Positions 32,843-38,992 of a stretch of 39,850 nt of DNA are shown here, piece by piece. The stretch's first letter is position 1. The number at the start of each line of letters is the position of its first letter. The notes beneath the pieces are model-generated. The model worked only from the letters and a program-made list of their open reading frames with translations, was not told the DNA's origin and did not search any database. The stretch covers positions 1 to 39,850 of the forward strand of contig CAKOIS010000008.1 in assembly GCA_934087065.1 (NCBI GenBank), read 5' to 3'. The stretch comes from an uncultured Bacilli bacterium (GTDB lineage Bacteria; Bacillota_I; Bacilli_A; RF39; UBA660). Both the position numbers and the translations under genes were made by a program.

Positions 32843-34756
32843 CTATTTTAACAATTTTTCTATTTTTTCTAATAGCAAGTCAAAATCAAATCCACTAGTT
32901 TCTAAAACTTCTCTTTCTCTATCAGAATATACATAATCATTTAGAGTTATTAAATATTTATCACTATAAACAAATTTATTCCAAATATTATCATTACTCA
33001 TTTCAATAGCCACAACTTTAGCGCCTACTGGAAATAATTCTTGCTTATACTCTTTTTCATTTTTTAAATATAAGTTAACACTTGGCATTGACACTACTCT
33101 TGTAAATAAGCCTCTGTTTTCTAATTCATCACTTATTCTTAAAGATAATTCTACTTCATTACCAGTTGAAACTATTACACCACCAAGTCTTGCTTTTTCT
33201 TTCTTAATGATGTATGCTCCTTTACTTACTTCATTTATAGAAGAATTATTTAACATTCCTTTATATTTTTTAGTTATAATTAATGCACTTGGCATTTTTT
33301 TATTTATAATATAGTCCCAAGAACCAACTAATTCATTCACATCAGCAGGTCTCATTACATTTAAATTAGGAATACTTCTTAAATCACTTAATTCATCAAC
33401 TACTTCAGTATATCTATTATTACTTGTATCTATAAAAGTATCGTTAACAAAGATATAACTTACTGATTTTTTAATTATACTAGACATTTTAAGTGAAGAC
33501 TTCATGTAGCTAGAATTACTTAAGGTTGTTTCTATTACTGGTTTTAAGTTTAGTAAAGACATTCCATTTGCTATCATACCACCTGATAAATATTTAGTAC
33601 TTAAATATATAGTTTTATCTTTATCAAATTCTATTTTAGTTTCATTTTTATTATATAAATCAATATTAATCATTAATGGGCACATACTAGAAATAGCATT
33701 AAGTAAATTATTATTTGTTTCTCTTAAGTCTTCTTGCATATTTTCATCAAATCCAACTTTGATATTTTTAATATTCATTTTAAAGTTATCTTCTTCTAAT
33801 AAACTTATTATTTTTTTCTTTTCTTCATTTACTTCAATAATCTTATTATATGTACTTACCCATTCATTATAGTAAGTGTTATTTTTTTCTAGGATAGTTT
33901 TAAATTCATTATACGCACTTGCTGATATATGATATGGCACTTGTGTAATACTCATTTTTTCTTTAACTAAAGCTAAATCGTTTTCACTTATTACATACTC
34001 ATGAGCATTTGGACTTGCTTGCACACTTGTACCTATTGCTATCATTGTTTTGATTTCTATTATGCTAGGTTTACCACTTTCTTTAGCTCTTGTAATAGCT
34101 TTATCTATTAAAGTATAATCTTCTGCATTAGTTACCGTTTCAACAAAATAACCTATGCTTTCTAAATATTTAAGTTTGTTTGTGTAGCTAGATGTATCTT
34201 TTTTACCATCCACTGTAGTTTCAAATGAATTATATAAAATAATTAGATTATTTAAATTTTCCTTAGCAGCTACTTCTAAAGATTCCATTGCTACTGGACT
34301 AGAGATGCACTCATCTGTTACTAATGTATAAGTGTAGAAATTAATTAGTTCTTTACCAAGCAACTTTTGCATGTATTTACTACCAAGTGTTACTCCTACA
34401 GCCAAAGACAATCCTTCACCATTTTTTCCAGTTGGACTTTCAACTCCTATACTAGTGTTCATTTCAGGATACACACTTAGTTTACCACTTCCATAATTTT
34501 TAACATCTTCTAGTGTTATGTTATACCCTGAATATAAAAGTGTACTATATAATAAAGGTGCTGCACCTGGTGCGGATAATATAAATCTGTCTCTATTTAT
34601 CCAAGTGGGGTCAGAACTTACAAAATGCATATGTTTTGTAAATACCGTATATATTGTCGGTGCTAGAGAAAGCGTTAGTCCAGCGTCACCCAGTCCTCTA
34701 GCATAAATCATGTCTACACCCAAACTTCTTAAAGAATTAATTAACTTAGTATCCAT
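32843..34756 (-). CDS. Transketolase homologue lacking catalytic residues (pseudoenzyme)
   Basis: A 637-aa protein colinear with transketolase from end to end (NRDRFILSAP, GVESPTGKNGEGLSLAVG, GGMIANGMSLL, MRPADVNE, VVSMPSVNLY). Motifs needed for thiamine diphosphate and catalysis are gone: the GHGS position reads PGAA, GHPE reads VYPE, GDGCxxEG reads TDECISSP, and the GVRE segment with the catalytic Glu reads LSTKYLS. The substrate His near 470 is replaced in TSNNRYTEV. The open frame is intact, so it is maintained for another role. It lies beside divergent lexA, where Bacillus has real tkt. Confidence 0.85.
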   Translation of the reverse strand: MDTKLINSLRSLGVDMIYARGLGDAGLTLSLAPTIYTVFTKHMHFVSSDPTWINRDRFILSAPGAAPLLYSTLLYSGYNITLEDVKNYGSGKLSVYPEMNTSIGVESPTGKNGEGLSLAVGVTLGSKYMQKLLGKELINFYTYTLVTDECISSPVAMESLEVAAKENLNNLIILYNSFETTVDGKKDTSSYTNKLKYLESIGYFVETVTNAEDYTLIDKAITRAKESGKPSIIEIKTMIAIGTSVQASPNAHEYVISENDLALVKEKMSITQVPYHISASAYNEFKTILEKNNTYYNEWVSTYNKIIEVNEEKKKIISLLEEDNFKMNIKNIKVGFDENMQEDLRETNNNLLNAISSMCPLMINIDLYNKNETKIEFDKDKTIYLSTKYLSGGMIANGMSLLNLKPVIETTLSNSSYMKSSLKMSSIIKKSVSYIFVNDTFIDTSNNRYTEVVDELSDLRSIPNLNVMRPADVNELVGSWDYIINKKMPSALIITKKYKGMLNNSSINEVSKGAYIIKKEKARLGGVIVSTGNEVELSLRISDELENRGLFTRVVSMPSVNLYLKNEKEYKQELFPVGAKVVAIEMSNDNIWNKFVYSDKYLITLNDYVYSDREREVLETSGFDFDLLLEKIEKLLK

Positions 34757-34815
34757 ATTTTCACCTTCTTATTATAACTTAATTATAACACACGTGAGAA
34801 TACTAAGCAACCATT

Positions 34816-34971
34816 TTATGCGTAGTAAACTTCTACTTCTATTGGAGTTTTCACATTACTAGCATTTACATCTTCTATCTTTTTGGTAAGCATAAATGCA
34901 AGTATTGCTATAATAAAATAGAATAACAATATACCTTTCATACTATTAAATAATTTTTCAACTTTTTCCAT
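34816..34971 (-). CDS. Small single-pass membrane protein, 51 aa, next to lexA
   Basis: MEKVEKLFNSMKGILLFYFI opens the protein; a membrane segment covers about residues 13-29, then an outside tail ending EVEVYYA. ATG follows AAGGAGAG. It is transcribed from a good sigma-A promoter divergent from lexA. In B. subtilis the gene in this place is yneA, an SOS-induced division inhibitor with one membrane segment, followed by tkt. The position and topology match, but the LysM domain of YneA is absent and sequence similarity is not evident. Confidence 0.65.
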   Translation of the reverse strand: MEKVEKLFNSMKGILLFYFIIAILAFMLTKKIEDVNASNVKTPIEVEVYYA

Positions 34972-34995
34972 TTCATTCACTCTCCTTATGAATCA

Positions 34996-35024
34996 ATTTT
35001 ATAACATATATTAGTTCGTGTCAA
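34996..35024 (-). promoter_or_regulatory. Sigma-A promoter of the 51-aa gene (divergent from lexA)
   Basis: -35 TTGACA (35019-35024), 17-nt spacer, -10 TAAAAT (34996-35001). CGAAC within the spacer is half of a Bacillus SOS box but the second half is not at the right distance. Confidence 0.75.
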
Positions 35025-35043
35025 TATTAAATCGCAAAAATGT

Positions 35044-35072
35044 TTGACAAATTTACATTTGTGTGTTAAACT
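35044..35072 (+). promoter_or_regulatory. lexA promoter with palindromic operator
   Basis: -35 TTGACA (35044-35049), 17-nt spacer, -10 TAAACT (35067-35072). ACAAAT-TTAC-ATTTGT (35047-35062) is an inverted repeat overlapping the -35 and spacer, probably the autoregulatory LexA site in this lineage; it differs from the Bacillus box CGAAC-N4-GTTCG. Confidence 0.65.
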
Positions 35073-35095
35073 ATTATCAGAAAGGATGTGAAACT

Positions 35096-35713
35096 ATGGA
35101 AAAATTAACTAAAAAACAAGAAGAAGTCTTGACAGTTATTAAAAAATACATAGCTGAACATGGCTATGCTCCAAGTGTAAGAGAGGTTTGTGAACTTATG
35201 AATTTAAGTTCAACAGCAACTGTATTCGTACATATGAGACATCTTATGAAGAAAGGATATCTAAAACAAACTGATAATAAATTTAGAACACTAGAAGTTT
35301 TAGTACCAAACGAATACTTAGAAAAAAATGAAGACGTTGTAAATGTACCACTACTTGGAAAAGTTACATGTGGTAACCCTATTGAAGCTATTGAGTTTCC
35401 TGATGAATACATAGCTTTACCAGCATTCATGATACCTAAGAAAGAAGAAATATTTACATTAAAAACTGAAGGAATGAGCATGAAGAATGTTGGAATATAC
35501 GATGGAGATATAGTTATAGTAAAAAGACAAAAGAATGCAAAAAATGGAGATTATGTTGTAGCACTTGATGAAAATGGATTTACTACATTAAAGACATTCT
35601 ATAAAGAGAATGGATACTTTAGACTACAACCTGAAAACGAAACTATGGACCCTATTATACTTGATAAAGTTGAGATACTTGGAATTGCAATAGGTCTATA
35701 TAGAAAGTTTTAG
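35096..35713 (+). CDS. lexA: LexA repressor
   Basis: A 205-aa SOS repressor that cleaves itself when RecA filaments form. The winged helix-turn-helix is in residues 1-70 (GYAPSVREVCELMNLSSTAT). The cleavage site is in LLGKVTCGNPIEA: Cys-Gly instead of the common Ala-Gly, as in UmuD. The catalytic Ser is in TEGMSMKNVGI and the catalytic Lys in FTTLKTFYKENGY. The start follows AGAAAGGATG; eleven codons upstream in frame are leader. One of three plus-strand genes. Confidence 0.95.
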   Translation: MEKLTKKQEEVLTVIKKYIAEHGYAPSVREVCELMNLSSTATVFVHMRHLMKKGYLKQTDNKFRTLEVLVPNEYLEKNEDVVNVPLLGKVTCGNPIEAIEFPDEYIALPAFMIPKKEEIFTLKTEGMSMKNVGIYDGDIVIVKRQKNAKNGDYVVALDENGFTTLKTFYKENGYFRLQPENETMDPIILDKVEILGIAIGLYRKF

Positions 35714-35715
35714 TA

Positions 35716-35754
35716 AAAAAATATAGAAGTTAACTAATAACTTCTATATTTTTT
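35716..35754. terminator. Bidirectional terminator between lexA and nusG
   Basis: Arms of 17 bp ending ATAGAAGTTA / TAACTTCTAT with loop ACTAA, A-run on one side and T-run on the other, serving both converging genes. Confidence 0.92.
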
Positions 35755-35758
35755 ATGT

Positions 35759-36298
35759 CTAGCATTTGCTAATTTGAACTAAATCTACTTCTACTGGTGT
35801 TTCTTGTCCAAATAAATCTATTAAAACGTTTAACTTTTCATTTTCTAAATCAATATTTTGAACTTTACCAAACATTCCATTAAATGGTCCATCAACAATT
35901 TTAACTGAGTCTCCTTCTTGTAAATCTGTTTCAATGTCAAGTCTACTAAGTCCTTCACTAGCTAGAATTTTATCTATTTCTTGTGGAGATAATGGAATTG
36001 GTTTAGCACCCTTACCACTACTACCGATAAATCCAGTAACTCCTGGTGTATTTCTAACTGCATACCAAGCTTCGTCACTCATAATCATTTCAACAAGTAC
36101 ATAACCTGGAAACATCTTCTTTGTTTTTTCTTTCTTAACACCATCTTTAATCTCAACTTCTTTAGTCTCTGGAACAATAACTCTAAAAATATTATTTTCC
36201 ATACCCATTGAGTCTTTTCTCATAAGTAAGTTTTCTTTTACTTTACTTTCATGTCCTGAATAAGTGTTAACAACATACCATAACTTTTGATTTTCCAT
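35759..36298 (-). CDS. nusG: Transcription elongation/termination factor NusG
   Basis: A 179-aa factor that binds RNA polymerase at the clamp and links it to the ribosome or Rho. The NGN domain spans about residues 5-115 (LWYVVNTYSGHESKVKENLL, MFPGYVLVEM, VRNTPGVTGFIG) and the KOW domain 125-179 (EGDSVKIVDGPFNGMFGKVQ). Three nucleotides separate it from secE. The usual next genes rplK-rplA do not follow; the operon ends at the lexA terminator. Confidence 0.97.
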   Translation of the reverse strand: MENQKLWYVVNTYSGHESKVKENLLMRKDSMGMENNIFRVIVPETKEVEIKDGVKKEKTKKMFPGYVLVEMIMSDEAWYAVRNTPGVTGFIGSSGKGAKPIPLSPQEIDKILASEGLSRLDIETDLQEGDSVKIVDGPFNGMFGKVQNIDLENEKLNVLIDLFGQETPVEVDLVQISKC

Positions 36299-36301
36299 AA
36301 T

Positions 36302-36481
36302 TTAACCCACTATTCCTTTCAAGAAAGTAAATAATACATCTAGTAAGTAAAAATATCCACCAAAGAATACCATTAATGTAAGAACCATTACTGAATACTT
36401 AAATAAGTCTTTACCACTAGGCCACCTTACCATCTTTTTTTCTTTACTAACACCTTTAAAAAATGCCTTGATTTTTTTCAT
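36302..36481 (-). CDS. secE: Preprotein translocase subunit SecE
   Basis: A 59-aa Gram-positive-type SecE with one membrane segment (about residues 32-54) that clamps SecY. The amphipathic helix KEKKMVRWPSGKDLFKYS precedes it, with the typical Val-x-Trp-Pro. ATG follows GGAGGGACTT; a frame extending 24 codons upstream runs through the leader hairpin and promoter and is not used. secE-nusG pairing is universal. Confidence 0.93.
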   Translation of the reverse strand: MKKIKAFFKGVSKEKKMVRWPSGKDLFKYSVMVLTLMVFFGGYFYLLDVLFTFLKGIVG

Positions 36482-36492
36482 AAGTCCCTCCA

Positions 36493-36514
36493 TAAAAAAA
36501 ACACTTACGTGTTT
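36493..36514 (-). terminator. Hairpin with U-tract between sigE and secE
   Basis: Local stem AAACAC / GTGTTT with loop GTAA, then eight T running into the secE ribosome site. The same 3' arm can instead pair with AAAAAACACTT at the sigE end (36552-36562, 11 bp), enclosing the secE promoter. Confidence 0.6.
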
Positions 36515-36524
36515 CAGTAATTTA

Positions 36525-36553
36525 AATATACTACAAATTAAAGAAAAATACAA
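36525..36553 (-). promoter_or_regulatory. Sigma-A promoter of secE-nusG
   Basis: -35 TTGTAT (36548-36553), 17-nt spacer, -10 TATATT (36525-36530). It starts transcription upstream of the hairpin at 36493-36514. Confidence 0.55.
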
Positions 36554-36560
36554 GTGTTTT

Positions 36561-37247
36561 TTAAACTTTCATTAAACTTTTTAGCTTTTTTATAGCCTTT
36601 TTTTCAATTCTTGAGATATAGCTTTGACTTATGCCTAGCATATCAGCTACTTCTTTTTGAGTATATTCTTTTTGATTATATAAGCCATACCTAAGTGTTA
36701 GTATTTCTTTATCTCGTTTGTTTAAGTTTTCTATTTCTTTTATTAGAAGTTCTTTATCAACAATACTTTCATATTCCTTTTCCACTATATCATCAGGTGT
36801 TCCTAAAACGTCTTCTAAATGTAGTTCGTTACCATCTTGGTCTAAATTTATGGAGTCTTCAAATGAAACTTCAACTTTCCTTCTTTTGTTCTTTCTTAAA
36901 AACATAAGTATTTCATTATCAATACATCTACTAGCGTATGTTGCTAGTTTTATGTTTTTGTCTAGTTTATATGTCTTAACTCCTTTGATAAGCCCGATTG
37001 TACCAATGCTAACCAAGTCTTCTAAGTCATACATTGTATTATCATACTTTTTAGCAAGAAAAACTACAAGTCTTAAGTTGTGTTCAATTAGTTTGTTTCT
37101 TGCATGCATATCTCCATTATTACTCTTAATGACTAAACTTTCTTCCATGCTTTTTTCTAAAGGTGGTGGAAGTATATCAGTACTTCCTAAGTAAAAAACT
37201 TTTTCTTTATCCTTAAATAAACTACTTAAAAAATCAAATATTTTCAT
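36561..37247 (-). CDS. sigE: Sporulation sigma factor SigE
   Basis: A 228-aa sigma-70 family factor of the mother cell. The short N-terminal part before STDILPPPLEKSMEESLVI corresponds to the pro-sequence removed by SpoIIGA. Region 2 reads RLVVFLAKKYDNT, DLVSIGTIGLIKGV and IKLATYASRCIDNEILMFLR (-10 binding). Region 4 reads RDKEILTLRYGLYNQ and VADMLGISQSYISRIEKKAI (-35 binding). The pro-region is somewhat shorter than in Bacillus. It sits one base after spoIIGA, with GGAGGGAT as ribosome site inside the spoIIGA end. Confidence 0.95.
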   Translation of the reverse strand: MKIFDFLSSLFKDKEKVFYLGSTDILPPPLEKSMEESLVIKSNNGDMHARNKLIEHNLRLVVFLAKKYDNTMYDLEDLVSIGTIGLIKGVKTYKLDKNIKLATYASRCIDNEILMFLRKNKRRKVEVSFEDSINLDQDGNELHLEDVLGTPDDIVEKEYESIVDKELLIKEIENLNKRDKEILTLRYGLYNQKEYTQKEVADMLGISQSYISRIEKKAIKKLKSLMKV

Positions 37248-37248
37248 G

Positions 37249-38037
37249 TTATCCCTCCATTAATAAATAATTTAATAAAACATCTACTTTGTTAGACTTT
37301 AACTTTTCGTCTACTACACCTACTACTACATTCTTTTTTACCCCAATGCCTTCTATAAATATTTTCTTAACTTTGTAACACTTTAACAAACCACTTTCGT
37401 TGATACTTTGGTATGGAATATAGAAAAATGGAATACTCTTAGATACATTTTTAAACTTTTTAGAGTTAGTTATGATAACTGGTCTATTTGTGTATGGGTC
37501 CATTAAAGTGTTTCCTGTGTCCATGTATCCTATGAGTTCTAGTTTGCTTTCTTTAACATAGATATCTACTTTATAGTATAAACTATTAACTTCACGGATA
37601 ACTTTCATTTGTTTATAATAGATATACATTATAATTGGAGTACATATTAATATAAAGATGTAATTAATGCTTATGCCTTTATGAAAGAATACCATACCAA
37701 TATTCTTATAACTAAAGCTTACGTTTAAATAATATATAAACCCTCCTAAGATTATGCTTATTAAATAAAAATATACTAAATTAGTTATAAAATATAAAAA
37801 GTCAGTATATCCAAATGTTGTAAGTATTATCAAAACAGATAAAACAACTTTAAGTAAAAAGAGTGTTAAAGTAGTTAAGGGTACAAATAAAACAATGATA
37901 GTTATACTACCTAGTAATGAACCTAATACAATTCTTTTAATAGATGTTCTTCTTTTAAGGACAATACTCGTAGTAAGTAAAAGTATAAAGTCAAAAAAGA
38001 AGTTTAGAAATATTATTAAGTCAACATACACTTTCAT
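37249..38037 (-). CDS. spoIIGA: Pro-SigE processing aspartic protease SpoIIGA
   Basis: A 262-aa protein with five N-terminal membrane segments in about residues 1-150 and a cytoplasmic protease domain. The catalytic Asp is in LIGYMDTGNTLMDPYT (DTGN), as in dimeric aspartic proteases. In the family it cleaves pro-SigE at the mother-cell septum upon SpoIIR signalling. The length is slightly shorter than B. subtilis (309). It is transcribed with sigE; the preceding unit ends in a hairpin at 38055-38088. No spoIIR gene is in the window. Confidence 0.93.
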   Translation of the reverse strand: MKVYVDLIIFLNFFFDFILLLTTSIVLKRRTSIKRIVLGSLLGSITIIVLFVPLTTLTLFLLKVVLSVLIILTTFGYTDFLYFITNLVYFYLISIILGGFIYYLNVSFSYKNIGMVFFHKGISINYIFILICTPIIMYIYYKQMKVIREVNSLYYKVDIYVKESKLELIGYMDTGNTLMDPYTNRPVIITNSKKFKNVSKSIPFFYIPYQSINESGLLKCYKVKKIFIEGIGVKKNVVVGVVDEKLKSNKVDVLLNYLLMEG

Positions 38038-38054
38038 ATAACCACCAATACAAG

Positions 38055-38088
38055 TATAATAAAAACGACAAGCATATTTTGTCGTTTT
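38055..38088 (-). terminator. Intrinsic terminator between the 268-aa gene and spoIIGA
   Basis: Ten-bp stem AAAACGACAA / TTGTCGTTTT (38079-38088 and 38062-38071), 7-nt loop, then T-rich sequence on the minus strand. Confidence 0.8.
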
Positions 38089-38096
38089 ATAGTTTT

Positions 38097-38903
38097 TTAT
38101 TTTCTTTTTAAACCTTTAGAATATAATTCGTTATATGACCCATCCATTAATGCAATTTGCATGTCTTCGTAAATAGACTTTAATTCTTCTAAAGCCATAT
38201 CTTTAAACATAGTTTGTCCATATATTTCTTCATTAACAGGTTCAGGAATATTTAAGTAACTCTTTAAAGTACTAGCCATTAATCTAAAGTTAAAGTAGTT
38301 AAACTTACCTTTTTCATTGATAAACTTATGATAGAAATTAATTAATGGATTAATAGATACTAATGTAGGATCATTATATTTTAGTGAGTCTCTTAAGCAT
38401 CTAAGTAAGTCATATTCATCTATACTATCTCTTGAAGATGACATTATTTCTTTACTTTTAATTAAGCTTTCAATATATTTTATGTCTCTTGAGTTTTCTC
38501 TAAGAGTTTTTTCTAGCATTCCACGATTTAACAAATCCTTATCTTTTTTATAAAATATAGGAAGTGTTCTAATATCTTTTTTAGCACGATACATAATTAC
38601 TAATTTATGATTATTTCTTAAGTCAACATCATAGTTAGTCTTTAGTTCAAAGTCATTATTAAATCTAGTAGTAAACTTATCAATTTCTTCTAGTGTTGAA
38701 GGCATGGTTACTTTTAAGTATTTAGTAAATTCTGCATATCCTTCACTGTAATGAAAGACTAAATTACCAAGAAAATACTTGCTTTTAGCGTCATCATTAT
38801 ATTTAGCAATTAACCTTTTTATTTCAGAAGTACTATACTTTTTAAAACTTCTTGTTTCAACCCCAGTTTTAATTCCAATACTATATCTATTAACTTTACC
38901 CAT
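38097..38903 (-). CDS. Hypothetical protein, 268 aa
   Basis: A soluble, basic, mostly helical protein without membrane segments or signal peptide. An N-terminal 120-residue part has predicted strands (VIMYRAKKDIRTLPIFYKKD) and the rest is helical (RDSIDEYDLLRCLRDSLKYN). ATG follows AAGGGGTG. It has a near-consensus promoter and its own terminator, so it is probably well expressed. I do not recognise it. Confidence 0.65.
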   Translation of the reverse strand: MGKVNRYSIGIKTGVETRSFKKYSTSEIKRLIAKYNDDAKSKYFLGNLVFHYSEGYAEFTKYLKVTMPSTLEEIDKFTTRFNNDFELKTNYDVDLRNNHKLVIMYRAKKDIRTLPIFYKKDKDLLNRGMLEKTLRENSRDIKYIESLIKSKEIMSSSRDSIDEYDLLRCLRDSLKYNDPTLVSINPLINFYHKFINEKGKFNYFNFRLMASTLKSYLNIPEPVNEEIYGQTMFKDMALEELKSIYEDMQIALMDGSYNELYSKGLKRK

Positions 38904-38926
38904 AAGACACCCCTTATCTAGTTAAA

Positions 38927-38955
38927 ATTATACCATATTTTGTACATTATGTCAA
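38927..38955 (-). promoter_or_regulatory. Sigma-A promoter of the 268-aa gene
   Basis: -35 TTGACA (38950-38955), 17-nt spacer, -10 TATAAT (38927-38932). Confidence 0.88.
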
Positions 38956-38965
38956 CTTTACACAT

Positions 38966-38990
38966 AAAAAGCATATTGCTTGAGCAATAC
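38966..38990 (-). terminator. Intrinsic terminator of the right-edge surface gene
   Basis: Stem GTATTGC / GCAATAT with loop TCAA, then five T on the minus strand, two bases after the stop codon. Confidence 0.85.
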
Positions 38991-38992
38991 AC

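Noticed and set aside
35002..35018. Bacillus SOS box in the promoter divergent from lexA
   Set aside because: CGAAC is present but the matching half GTTCG/GTTYG is not at the four-base distance.
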